A DNA stretch of 64,000 bases from Pleomorphochaeta sp. GTDB lineage: Bacteria; Spirochaetota; Spirochaetia; Sphaerochaetales; Sphaerochaetaceae. The stretch spans positions 27,864 through 91,863 of the forward strand of contig JAQQAS010000005.1 in assembly GCA_028532815.1 (NCBI GenBank), given 5' to 3'. The first letter of the stretch is position 1. Each line of letters starts with the position of its first letter. Made by a program: the position numbers and the translations under genes. Positions 35,992 to 44,910 of the stretch are shown piece by piece. Under the pieces are notes generated by a model. It saw only the letters and a program-made list of their open reading frames with translations, ran no database searches and was not told the origin of the DNA.

Positions 35992-38025
35992 CTAGTTTAT
36001 TACGTAATTCATTATTTTTGCGTTAAATATCTTGCTAATTGGTAAGGAAACAGTTTCAAGTGTTGGTAGTTTTTTAGCAATTACAAAATATTCATTATTT
36101 GACTCTGATTTAACTTTTTCAACTAAAAGTAATAATTCATGGGTTGAATAGGTAACTTTTAAAACTGTGTTTTCATCTTTTGTAGCCATTTTACAAACAT
36201 TAACTTTTCTTCTAAATTCAAATCCACTTGCACTTATATCAATATCTAGTACATGTGGTACTATTTGAGATTCATCAACAATCATAGAAGCTCTTAATCT
36301 ATTTAGAAGGTCTTGCTTCTCAGCTTTTTTTAGATTCATTAACTCAATTTTTGCCCTAAGGAATTTAGAGTTAAAAGACTTTTCACAAACACCATTTTGA
36401 ATTATGTTTTTTTCAGACTGTGATAGCTCACAAGATATAAGTTCAAGTTCATCTAATATAGATACTTGGTCTTCTTTAAGATGATAATTGTTACTTAATC
36501 TCCATTGAGCATTTGTAAAGAAAGTTTCACTTTGTATTAAATCACCTTTTCTTCTTGGAATTATTAATCCAGCTTTTTCAAGTATTGTAGTCCATTGTGT
36601 TTCTTTTTCTCTAGACATTAGATATACACCATCTGCGAGTTTTTTGATTATATGCTCTGCCATTTCTGGGTGTAAATCTATTATACGGGAGATTCTTTGA
36701 TCTGCTTGGATTACAATACCATCATATACACTTAATTGGCTGTATTGCTTTTCAATTAGGTCTAAGTAATTATATGCAGTACAATTTGCAGAGTTTTCAC
36801 AATTTTCTCTTATATAATCATAAATTGTCTCTTTATCCATTGAACTATCAAGGGCATCTCTAAAGTCTTCTTTAGTTAGTTTATAAGTTGTCTGAATATC
36901 AAGTGAGCTAAGAGATGAAAATCTCCATAGAATGTCATTTTTACCTCTATTTCCTAAATATCTGACGCTAAGATCAGTATCAAAAATTAAAGGATGTGGG
37001 GGCTGAATTTCTTTTTCAAAATGATTTGTTTGAAAAGCAGTTTCTGTTTTAACAATAATATTTAAATCCAACATTTTTTCAATTATTGAATCTGTGTTTT
37101 CTATCTCACTTTTAATAGCTTGTGTTTCAAGTAAAAAGGTTAAGGCCTTCTCATCAAAAGTTTTTATCTCAGATAAAAAGCTTAAAGTGCTTTTTACAAA
37201 GATAAATATCTTTTTATAATTTTCAAAAAGAGGAGCAATGGCTTGAGATAAAAATAATACTGATAAATCAAAAGATGATAAATCAATTAGGCGTTGTAAA
37301 ATCTCATATTCAATTGTATCAAATGGTTTGAAGATTTCTAATTCTTCTAATAAATTATCAACTAACTCAGTTGCTTTTAATAATTCTTCAACTTCAAAAG
37401 CAGGAAATAATGGTGCAACCATATTTCTTTTTTGGTAATCCGTTAGTTTAGAATTTAGTTTTACAATGCTTAAGTATCCTCTTAAAAACTCGCCATCAAT
37501 AATATTTGTATTTAAGTCAGTATTATAAGAGTCGTGGGTATCAAATATTGGAGATAGGCTAGCTTTCTCAATTAATCTATCTCCAAAGATAGGGTTTAGA
37601 ATAAACTTATCATTCACAGATAGAATAATTAATCTTTTTGCTAGGTTTGAGATATGCTCGATTAGTGATACATAACTAAATTCTTCCAATTTTTGATTAT
37701 TGTCAAAGTAAGAATAATAAACAAACTCATTGTTTTCACTTTCAACACTTTTTTCAAAAGGCTTGATTAGCTGTAATATTTGGTTTGTCGAAGCACCATT
37801 TGTTATTTGGAATATACCAAGCAAAAGGCTATCTAAATTATCAATGGTCGACAATAAAGAATTGGCCTTTTCTTCATTTAGAAAAAAGCTAGTTAAATCT
37901 TCACTTATGTTTTCTTGATTAAAAGGCGTTGAGGTCTCTGGCAAGAAATTTCTTGCAATATAGTAGAATTTCTCATTGTCCAAACCGATTAACCATTTTT
38001 TGAAGAAGTCAGGGTTTTCATTCAT
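35992..38025 (-). CDS. Helicase-associated protein, probable XPB/Ssl2 partner domain
   Basis: 677 residues without membrane segments. The C-terminal third contains YDGIVIQADQRISRIIDLHPEMAEHIIKKLAD, reminiscent of the Helicase_C_3 / XPB-Ssl2-like N-terminal region (PF13625), in which a D-G-x-V-V-Q-x-D pattern is typical. The N-terminal part is helical, with no motif that I recognise. The gene lies 38 bases downstream of the xpb helicase gene in the same direction; in other bacteria with XPB such helicase-associated proteins are separate or fused neighbours. A role as helicase partner is inferred from the neighbour and the motif. I cannot say whether it has enzymatic activity. Confidence 0.6.
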   Translation of the reverse strand: MNENPDFFKKWLIGLDNEKFYYIARNFLPETSTPFNQENISEDLTSFFLNEEKANSLLSTIDNLDSLLLGIFQITNGASTNQILQLIKPFEKSVESENNEFVYYSYFDNNQKLEEFSYVSLIEHISNLAKRLIILSVNDKFILNPIFGDRLIEKASLSPIFDTHDSYNTDLNTNIIDGEFLRGYLSIVKLNSKLTDYQKRNMVAPLFPAFEVEELLKATELVDNLLEELEIFKPFDTIEYEILQRLIDLSSFDLSVLFLSQAIAPLFENYKKIFIFVKSTLSFLSEIKTFDEKALTFLLETQAIKSEIENTDSIIEKMLDLNIIVKTETAFQTNHFEKEIQPPHPLIFDTDLSVRYLGNRGKNDILWRFSSLSSLDIQTTYKLTKEDFRDALDSSMDKETIYDYIRENCENSANCTAYNYLDLIEKQYSQLSVYDGIVIQADQRISRIIDLHPEMAEHIIKKLADGVYLMSREKETQWTTILEKAGLIIPRRKGDLIQSETFFTNAQWRLSNNYHLKEDQVSILDELELISCELSQSEKNIIQNGVCEKSFNSKFLRAKIELMNLKKAEKQDLLNRLRASMIVDESQIVPHVLDIDISASGFEFRRKVNVCKMATKDENTVLKVTYSTHELLLLVEKVKSESNNEYFVIAKKLPTLETVSLPISKIFNAKIMNYVIN

Positions 38026-38063
38026 ATTTTTACTTATAACCTTACCTTATGTTTTTCTTAATT

Positions 38064-39968
38064 CTATTCTTTATCATATATTTCAATAGAATATTTATAT
38101 CCTTGCTCTGCTAAGAATTTTTGTCGATTTAGTGCGAATTCTTCTTCACTAGAATTTTGAGTTACTAATGAATAAAAATGACTACTAATTTTCTTTGGTC
38201 TTAGTATTCTTCCAAGTCTTTGTGCTTCTTCAGCTCTTGATCCAAAAGTACCTGATAATTGTATTGCAACTGAAGCATCAGGTAGGTCAATTGCAAAGTT
38301 TGCAACCTTTGATACTACTAAGACTTTTAAATCACCTCTTCTAAACTTTGAGTATAATTCATCTCTCTTTTTATTTGAAGTAGCTCCAGTAATTATTGGG
38401 GTATTTAATTCTTTTGAAACAATTTTTAACTGAGATAAGTACTGTCCAATAATGAGAATAAATTCACCTTCATGTTTTTTTAACAAGGTGTGAACAATTT
38501 CTAACTTTCTTGGATTTTCACTTGCAATCTTAAATTGTTCTCTAGGTTTAGCTAATGCGTAAGGAACTTCTAAATCTAAGGGTAGTGGAATTCTAATTTC
38601 ACTACAAAAAGCTTCAGCTATATAACCTCTCTGTTCAAGTTCACTCCATGGTACATCATATCTTTTAGGTCCAACTAGAGAAAAAACTTGATCTTCTTTA
38701 TTATCTTCTCTAACAAGAGTTGCAGTTAATCCCACTCTATGTAAACTTTGTAACTCTGCAGTGACTTTAAACACAGGTGCTGGCAGCATATGCACCTCAT
38801 CGTAAATAATAAGTCCCCATTCTCCTTTTGTTAATAATTCGAAATGAGGGAATGGTCCTATTTTATCTGGTCTCCAAGTTAATACTTGGTAAGTACATAC
38901 TGTAACTTTTTTTGCACTTTTATTTTCTCCAGTATATTGGCCAATATCATCACCTGTTAGTGTAGTTTTATCTTTAATTTCATTAACCCATTGGTGAACT
39001 GAAGCTACATTTGTAGTGATAACTAATGTTCTAGTTGCAAGTTTAGTTAAAATATCGATACCTATAATTGTTTTACCTGAACCGCAAGGTAGTACTATTG
39101 TACCATAACCTGATCCTTCAGCTGCTCCTCCAACAAGTGTTTGTGCCGCAGTTTCTTGATAATCTCTTATTTCAAAAGGTTTACCTGCTAATGTAGTTTT
39201 TCTTAATTTTACATCAATGGGCACGCCTTTTTTTAAAGGGATTCTATCATCTACGGGATATCCGAGTTCGATTAGTTTTACCTTGATTTCACCTCTATCG
39301 AGTTTTCTAAGTGCAAAAACTCCATCAGATACTTTATATAGAAAACTTTTTAATTCTCTATTACTATCAATTATTCTAAAGATTAAAGAATCACTAATTT
39401 TTAAAAGGTATACTTCTTCAAATGCTAATAAGTTATTATTTTTTTTATCTTCTTCAGTTTTTATAGTTGTATGAACTATTAGTGAATCTAATAGCTTTTG
39501 TTCTTCTTCACTTAATTTAACACCTTCTCTTTTCTTTTTAGATAAATCTCTTTTAATCTTAGAATTAAGTGCTTTTTGTTTTAAATATTCATTAAGTTCT
39601 TTATCTATTTCATCATTTGTTCTATCAGTTGTGTAATTAGATACTGCTTTTTTTCCATCTCTATCATCTTCACATAATACAAGTTTTCCAAATCTAGAAG
39701 AAATATCTTCAATAAAAAATTTGATGGAGGCTGTTAATGGGAATTTTGACCACTCATTTAATTTTTCAAGTACTGTCGTGCTAACTATTCCACAAGATGC
39801 AGCATTCCAAAGTGATATTGGAGTTAGTGCATAGGTGTGTATATGCTCTGGACTTTTAATTAAGTCACAGAAGGTCGAAATGTCATTTCTACACTCCTCG
39901 AAAAGAGGGTGGTGAACGTCTAAAAGTAATGTTCTATCGCTTTGTACAATTAATGGGCTATCTTTCAA
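38064..39968 (-). CDS. XPB-type superfamily 2 DNA helicase
   Basis: 634 residues. After an N-terminal region (about 1-260, with a Lys-rich stretch at 130-150), the helicase core begins with FEIRDYQETAAQTL. Walker A is PCGSGKT (294-300), the DExH box is DEVH (390-393), and GLTATLVRED (the RED motif), SGTFGSRAEEAQRLGRILRPK (motif VI) complete the XPB pattern. Translation starts at TTG directly after the aroC stop, with AGGAGG inside aroC 3' end, so it is coupled to aroC. Bacterial XPB is known from actinobacteria and spirochaetes as a 3'-5' helicase. Its job in repair is not settled. Confidence 0.9.
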   Translation of the reverse strand: MKDSPLIVQSDRTLLLDVHHPLFEECRNDISTFCDLIKSPEHIHTYALTPISLWNAASCGIVSTTVLEKLNEWSKFPLTASIKFFIEDISSRFGKLVLCEDDRDGKKAVSNYTTDRTNDEIDKELNEYLKQKALNSKIKRDLSKKKREGVKLSEEEQKLLDSLIVHTTIKTEEDKKNNNLLAFEEVYLLKISDSLIFRIIDSNRELKSFLYKVSDGVFALRKLDRGEIKVKLIELGYPVDDRIPLKKGVPIDVKLRKTTLAGKPFEIRDYQETAAQTLVGGAAEGSGYGTIVLPCGSGKTIIGIDILTKLATRTLVITTNVASVHQWVNEIKDKTTLTGDDIGQYTGENKSAKKVTVCTYQVLTWRPDKIGPFPHFELLTKGEWGLIIYDEVHMLPAPVFKVTAELQSLHRVGLTATLVREDNKEDQVFSLVGPKRYDVPWSELEQRGYIAEAFCSEIRIPLPLDLEVPYALAKPREQFKIASENPRKLEIVHTLLKKHEGEFILIIGQYLSQLKIVSKELNTPIITGATSNKKRDELYSKFRRGDLKVLVVSKVANFAIDLPDASVAIQLSGTFGSRAEEAQRLGRILRPKKISSHFYSLVTQNSSEEEFALNRQKFLAEQGYKYSIEIYDKE

Positions 39969-41039
39969 TTAAAAAGGCCTCCTACTATCCTTTTCCATAA
40001 TAAAATCTAAAGTTACTAAAGCCGCCATGGCTTCTACAACAACTACAGCTCTAGGGCAAATACATGGATCGTGTCTGCCTTTTATCTCTATAGTTGTTTC
40101 ATTATTATTTATATCTAATGTCTTTTGGGGTAATGAAATTGATGGCGTTGGTTTAAAAGCAACTCTAAAGATTAAATCTTCAGAATTCGTAACTCCTCCT
40201 AAAACACCACCATTGTTATTTGTTAAAAAGCCATTTTTATCCATTTGGTCATTAAATGATGATCCTTGATAAGTGGCACTTTCAAACCCCATTCCAATTT
40301 CAAATCCTCTAACAGCTCCAAGGCTCATCATAGCTTTTGCTAATTGAGCTTCAAACTTATTAAAGGTTGGTTCTCCCAATCCTACTGGTAAATTTTTAAT
40401 GCGACATTCTATTATACCACCAATACTATCACCCTCACTTCTGAGGCGGTTAAGAAGTGTTTCCATTTCTTTAGCTTTATCATTGTCTGGTGTGTAAAAA
40501 TCATTATTTACTCTTGTTTGCCAATTAAAAGATGGGCTGTTTTTGTCAACTTTTATATTACCAATTTGAATTGTTGCCGCTTCAATACTTATATCATCTA
40601 CATCTAAATATTGTTTAGCAATGGCTCCTGCTATTACTCTACTTGCAGTTTCTCTACCACTTGCTCTTCCACCACCACGAGGGTCTCTTATTTTATATTT
40701 ATTAAAGAGTGTGAAATCAGCATGAGAAGGTCTAAATGTTTTAGCAATTTCTCCATAATCTTTAGATATTTGATTTGTATTTTCTACAATAATAGTTAAA
40801 GGTGTGCCTGTCACTTTACCTTCAAAGATACCAGATAAGACTTTAATTTTATCGCTTTCATTTCTTTTGGTTCCAAATTTGTTTCCACCAGGTCTTCTTC
40901 TATCCATTTCTTTTTGGATTTTGTCAAAGTCTAGGGGAAAATTAGGCTTAAGCCCATCTATAGTAACACCAATGGCAGCTCCATGAGATTCTCCAAAGGT
41001 TGTAATTGTTAATAGTTTCCCAAATGAATTATTTCCCAT
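39969..41039 (-). CDS. aroC: Chorismate synthase
   Basis: 356 residues converting EPSP to chorismate with reduced FMN. MGNNSFGKLLTITTFGESHG is the normal start, and GGGRASGRETASRV and the C-terminal GRHDPCICPRAV (His/Arg site) are conserved. The chosen ATG overlaps the aroK stop by one base (TAATG) and has GGGAG about 6 bases upstream; the earlier in-frame ATG lies inside aroK. It is followed at once by xpb. Confidence 0.95.
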   Translation of the reverse strand: MGNNSFGKLLTITTFGESHGAAIGVTIDGLKPNFPLDFDKIQKEMDRRRPGGNKFGTKRNESDKIKVLSGIFEGKVTGTPLTIIVENTNQISKDYGEIAKTFRPSHADFTLFNKYKIRDPRGGGRASGRETASRVIAGAIAKQYLDVDDISIEAATIQIGNIKVDKNSPSFNWQTRVNNDFYTPDNDKAKEMETLLNRLRSEGDSIGGIIECRIKNLPVGLGEPTFNKFEAQLAKAMMSLGAVRGFEIGMGFESATYQGSSFNDQMDKNGFLTNNNGGVLGGVTNSEDLIFRVAFKPTPSISLPQKTLDINNNETTIEIKGRHDPCICPRAVVVVEAMAALVTLDFIMEKDSRRPF

Positions 41040-41548
41040 TATTTCTCCCATTCAATTATAGTATTTCTAATTTTTTCAAATACTCGGTATACACTTGCAT
41101 CTTTTATATCAATTACTAAGGAAGCTTTTTCTTTATAAAGTTTCTCTCTTTTTTCGTACAATATGTGGAATTGTTTTGCAGGTTGATCCCTTAGAAAAGG
41201 AGGTAACCCGTTATATTTAATTCTATCAAGCAATACTTTTTCATCTAAGTCTAAATAGATAAGGTTCGTACATAAATCAAAAGCTCTCTTGTTATCACAA
41301 ATTCCACCACCCAAAGCTATAACTTTAGATTCTGTGTTTGTGTCTAAGAGTTTTTTTAAGCACTGATATTCTATCTCCATAAAAGCTTCTTTGCCCTCAT
41401 TTTCATAAAATTCTCTAACATTATCATATTTAATGTTGTCAACTATTAAAGAATCTAAGTCAAAAAAAGGTAAGTCTTTAAATTCAGCAAAAAGTTTTGC
41501 ATGAGTGCTTTTACCACTGTGTTTTATTCCAGAGAAAAAATATGTCAT
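41039..41548 (-). CDS. aroK: Shikimate kinase
   Basis: 169 residues. P-loop GIKHSGKST (7-15), the shikimate-binding Asp in FFDLDSLI (about 31-36), and GGGI with the following Arg-rich lid (LRDQPAKQFHILYEKR) are present. It phosphorylates shikimate with ATP. Its start overlaps the preceding membrane-protein gene by 4 bases and its stop overlaps aroC by 1, so the three are tightly coupled. Confidence 0.92.
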   Translation of the reverse strand: MTYFFSGIKHSGKSTHAKLFAEFKDLPFFDLDSLIVDNIKYDNVREFYENEGKEAFMEIEYQCLKKLLDTNTESKVIALGGGICDNKRAFDLCTNLIYLDLDEKVLLDRIKYNGLPPFLRDQPAKQFHILYEKREKLYKEKASLVIDIKDASVYRVFEKIRNTIIEWEK

Positions 41549-42054
41549 TTATTGTCCTCATTGTCATCGTCGAATAATTTAACCCATTTATCGCCATCTT
41601 TGTTGATAGTTGGTTTAATAAATCCAAAATTTTCTTCTTCTTTTTTTATCTTTTTCATATAATCCATCTTCTTTGCTTCAAGAAGTTGAGTGTATTGAGC
41701 ACCATAATAATTGTTTTTCATGGCTTCTCTTCTCTTGTCTTTTGGTTTTCTGTTTCTCTTTATAGCTTTATAAAAAAGGATAATTGAGAGAAGCCAAAAG
41801 ATAGAGATTAATAGAGCGGTTAAAGCACTATTTGCCTTCGTAACAAATGGTGGAAATTGAGAAAAGAGGTCTGAGTCTAAATTTTCGCTTTTCATTATAG
41901 CAAAGCTTTGGTAAGCTTGAGATATAACAAATATTAGGGTGATTACTAAGGGGAAAACCCAAGATAACCATTCCGGGGTAAAAACAAATCGTATTATCAT
42001 TAAAAGTGATAATAAATATATTATAAAAGTAAGGGTCAAAATGATATTATCCAT
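41545..42054 (-). CDS. Three-helix membrane protein of unknown function
   Basis: 169 residues. Hydrophobic segments lie near 4-25, 30-50 and 78-98; the remaining 70 residues are a charged cytoplasmic-like tail rich in Lys and Asp (ending KLFDDDNEDNK). AGGAGGT lies 7 bases upstream of the start. The 4-base overlap with aroK makes co-expression likely. I recognise no family; a similar small membrane protein may be a lineage-specific member of this operon. Confidence 0.55.
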   Translation of the reverse strand: MDNIILTLTFIIYLLSLLMIIRFVFTPEWLSWVFPLVITLIFVISQAYQSFAIMKSENLDSDLFSQFPPFVTKANSALTALLISIFWLLSIILFYKAIKRNRKPKDKRREAMKNNYYGAQYTQLLEAKKMDYMKKIKKEEENFGFIKPTINKDGDKWVKLFDDDNEDNK

Positions 42055-42119
42055 TACTAAATACCTCCTCTTTGGAAATCCTAATTAGTCTATTATAGCA
42101 TATAAGGGAGGGTTTGTGA

Positions 42120-43289
42120 ATGCAAATAGGAAAAATGGTTGAATACCAAAATACCAAAATTCAGAGCTATGAACTTGAAAAAAGAATTATTGAAAAAACT
42201 CCTGATGTTAGAGGTGTTTACTATAGGGATACTACAGCAATAATTCATTCTTCTGCCTTTAGAAGGCTTAAGCATAAAACCCAAGTATTTTTTGCACCTA
42301 ATAATGATCATATCTGTACTAGAATCGAGCACGTTTTACATGTTGCATCTATTGCTTCTACCATTTGTAAAGGTCTAAATTTAAATCAAGAATTAGCTTG
42401 GGCTATTGGCGTTGGTCATGATTTGGGACACACTCCTTTTGGGCATGTAGGGGAAGTTATTTTAAGTGACTTAATGAAAAAAGAGGGGTTAGAGCCCTTT
42501 GAACATGAAGTGCATTCACTAAGAGTTGTTGATTTTTTATCAAATAAAGGCAATGGAATGAATTTAACCTATGCTGTTAGAGATGGAATAGTGAGTCATT
42601 GTGGAGAGTCCTTCGTTGAATGTATAACGCCGACCTTTAAAATAAAAGACTTGAAAAATATTAATAGTAAAAAGGATTTAATTCCAACTACTTTTGAAGC
42701 TGCAATCGTGAGATTTAGTGATTCAATTGCTTATTTAGGAAGAGATTGGGAAGATGCTTGTAGATTAAATATTATAGATAAAGAAAAAATGCCTAAAGGT
42801 CCTAAAAAATTATTAGGGAATAGCAACAGTGAAATCATAGATACCTTAGTAAATGATATAATAGATTCAAGTGATATAGATGGAATTAGGTTTAGTAAAG
42901 AAATTTTTGAAGTAGTTACAGAGATGAAAGATTATAATTATAACAATATTTATAAATCTCCAATTTTAAATGGTTATAAAAAATATTTTAGCAGATTGTT
43001 AAATTTAATTTATCAATACTTAAATGAACTATTTACCACATATTTTGATGATAAAGAAAAATATAAAGAAGAGAAAAACATGTTAGCTATAGGCTTTAGC
43101 AACCATGTTAGTGAAATGTTACCAGCTTATATTGAAAAAGAGGGTAGTTATAAGAGATTAATATTCGATTATATAGCCGGAATGAGTGATAATTTTGCCC
43201 TTGATTGTGCAAGTGAAATTCTCATCCCAGATCATCTAAATGAAGAACTAGAATCTAATATAACTAGTAAATGGTTTGATTTAAAATAG
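42120..43289 (+). CDS. dgt: Deoxyguanosinetriphosphate triphosphohydrolase-like HD protein
   Basis: 389 residues of the HD-domain dNTPase family. RRLKHKTQVF, TRIEHVLHVASIA (first His), GVGHDLGHTPFGHVGE (HD pair) and, near residue 230, DSIAYLGRDWEDA (last Asp) are the metal-ligand motifs. Members hydrolyse dNTPs to nucleoside and triphosphate, affecting dNTP pools; strict dGTP specificity should not be assumed for this branch. GGGAGGG lies 6-8 bases before the ATG. It is convergent with nrdR, the regulator of ribonucleotide reductase, with a gap of three bases and no terminator. Confidence 0.85.
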   Translation: MQIGKMVEYQNTKIQSYELEKRIIEKTPDVRGVYYRDTTAIIHSSAFRRLKHKTQVFFAPNNDHICTRIEHVLHVASIASTICKGLNLNQELAWAIGVGHDLGHTPFGHVGEVILSDLMKKEGLEPFEHEVHSLRVVDFLSNKGNGMNLTYAVRDGIVSHCGESFVECITPTFKIKDLKNINSKKDLIPTTFEAAIVRFSDSIAYLGRDWEDACRLNIIDKEKMPKGPKKLLGNSNSEIIDTLVNDIIDSSDIDGIRFSKEIFEVVTEMKDYNYNNIYKSPILNGYKKYFSRLLNLIYQYLNELFTTYFDDKEKYKEEKNMLAIGFSNHVSEMLPAYIEKEGSYKRLIFDYIAGMSDNFALDCASEILIPDHLNEELESNITSKWFDLK

Positions 43290-43292
43290 TAA

Positions 43293-43760
43293 TTAAGAAG
43301 ATACTTTTTTATTAAGTCTCTCTATCTCTTGAATAAATTGTTTCAAATCATCAAATGCTCTATAAACTGAAGCAAATCGTACGTATGCAACTGTATTAAT
43401 GGTTGAAAGTTGTTTTAATGTTTCTTCCCCAATTTGGGAAGAATGTATTTCTCTTTTTGAGCCAGCTTGTTGTCTGATATTTATTTCAATATTTTCTAGA
43501 AGTTGTTTTATAACTTCATCGTCAATGTTTAATTTATCAGTGCAACTTACTATGCCTCTTTTTATTTTGTTAATATCAAAAAATTCTTCTCTTTTGTCTT
43601 TTTTTATAACAGTGATTCTTTTTTCTTCAATTTTTTCATAGCTTGTAAATCTATAACCACAATTTAAACATTCTCTTCTTCTTCTAATTGATGTGCCATG
43701 TTGATTGGATCTCGATTCAATAACCTTATCATTGTCACATGAGCAATTTGGACATCTCAT
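43293..43760 (-). CDS. nrdR: Transcriptional repressor NrdR
   Basis: 155 residues. A zinc ribbon with C3-xx-C6 and C31-xx-C34 (MRCPNC ... RRRECLNCGYRF) is followed by an ATP-cone domain (ITVIKKDKREEFFDINKIKRG, about 49-140). It represses ribonucleotide reductase genes in response to ATP/dATP. The selected ATG gives the normal length; the preceding 35 codons of open frame are not part of the family. An imperfect half NrdR box (ACACTATATAT) lies about 100 bases upstream. Confidence 0.95.
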   Translation of the reverse strand: MRCPNCSCDNDKVIESRSNQHGTSIRRRRECLNCGYRFTSYEKIEEKRITVIKKDKREEFFDINKIKRGIVSCTDKLNIDDEVIKQLLENIEINIRQQAGSKREIHSSQIGEETLKQLSTINTVAYVRFASVYRAFDDLKQFIQEIERLNKKVSS

Positions 43761-43896
43761 AATTAAACCCCTATTTTTGGATAGGGCTTTATTATAGTGT
43801 AAAGATTTACTCTTTTCTAGTGGTATAGAATCTAATAAATCGTTATTTATATATAAAAAACACACTATATATGCCTTTTGTCCTAAAAAAATGTGA

Positions 43897-44736
43897 TTAT
43901 TGTGTAAATTCTCTAACTAGTTTTATCTCATTTTTATAGCCTTCTAAGTCATTTGGTGTTTCTAGAAGGAAGGGTAATTCTTTCAAAAGCGGGTGAGTTA
44001 CAATATTTTCTATTGCTTTTATTCCAATATTTCCTTCGCCAAGCTTTGCATGCCTATCTTTATGAGAAGATAGTTGGTTTAAACTATCATTTAAATGGAT
44101 GGCTTTTAAGTTTTCTAACCCTAAGATTGAGTTAAAACTATCTAATACTGAATCTAAATTATTTTTAATATCGTACCCTGCATCATAGATATGGCACGTA
44201 TCTAGTAAAATGCCAATTTTATCCTTATGCTCAACTTTAGCTCTAATTTCTTTTAATTGCTCAAAGGTTCTTCCAACTTCAGTCCCTTTCCCAGCCATTG
44301 TTTCAAGTAAAATAATTACCTTTGAACCTGTATTCTTTTCAAGCAATATATTTAATGCTGAAGCTATCTCCTCAATGGCAATTTCAAAACCTTGTCCTGT
44401 ATGGCTTCCTGGATGAAAATTATAATAAGGACAGCCAATTATATCTAATCTTTTTAAATCATCATCCATAAGTCTTAATGCAAGATCTCTTAAATCTTCT
44501 TTGCTTGAGGAGAGGTTATAGGTATAAGGAGCGTGAGCAACGAATGGCAGATTCCCTCTTTGACGCCATTCTTTCTTGAATTGTTCAATATCTTTTAGAT
44601 CTAAAGCTTTTGCTTTAGTTCCTCTAGGGTTTCTTGTAAAAAATTGAAAAGTATTGGCATTGATTGAAGTGGCTTCTTTTATTATATTCATAAAGCCTTT
44701 TGAACTTGTTAAATGAGGCCCGATCATTGTTTTCAT
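43897..44736 (-). CDS. nfo: Endonuclease IV (AP endonuclease)
   Basis: 279 residues of the TIM-barrel nuclease. IGPHLTSSKGF, HAPYTYNLSS, YNFHPGSHTGQG, ILLETMAGKGTEVG, LLDTCHIYDAGYD, IHLNDSLNQLSSHKDRHAKLGEGNIG and LLETP are the successive metal-ligand motifs and all are present. It cleaves DNA at abasic sites. AAGGA lies 7 bases before the ATG. Its promoter overlaps a palindrome resembling a PerR/Fur-family site. Confidence 0.95.
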   Translation of the reverse strand: MKTMIGPHLTSSKGFMNIIKEATSINANTFQFFTRNPRGTKAKALDLKDIEQFKKEWRQRGNLPFVAHAPYTYNLSSSKEDLRDLALRLMDDDLKRLDIIGCPYYNFHPGSHTGQGFEIAIEEIASALNILLEKNTGSKVIILLETMAGKGTEVGRTFEQLKEIRAKVEHKDKIGILLDTCHIYDAGYDIKNNLDSVLDSFNSILGLENLKAIHLNDSLNQLSSHKDRHAKLGEGNIGIKAIENIVTHPLLKELPFLLETPNDLEGYKNEIKLVREFTQ

Positions 44737-44765
44737 GTATTATCCTTGAATTTAATCTGTGTTAT

Positions 44766-44796
44766 TAAGAATAATTCTCATTTAATATTGTGTCAA
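44766..44796 (-). promoter_or_regulatory. nfo promoter with an overlapping PerR/Fur-like dyad
   Basis: On the minus strand TTGACA, a 17-base spacer and TATTCT form a good promoter. Bases 44766-44780 form a 7-1-7 dyad TAAGAAT A ATTCTCA that differs from the PerR consensus TTANAATNATTNTAA at two positions and covers the -10 box, where a repressor would block RNA polymerase. No PerR or Fur gene is in the window. Confidence 0.4.
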
Positions 44797-44910
44797 TATA
44801 GGTAAAAAAATGTCTGGTAATTAAAAAAAGTGTAATTATAATGAAATATATTGGTAAAGTGTTGCTATTTTATACAATATGTGATTATATTAACAAATAG
44901 TGGAGGATGT

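Noticed and set aside
43862..43877. NrdR-box-like sequence ACACTATATATGCC upstream of nrdR
   Set aside because: Only the left half and centre match the 16-bp consensus; the right half does not, and no second box lies at the usual 31-32 bp spacing. Probably chance in AT-rich DNA.
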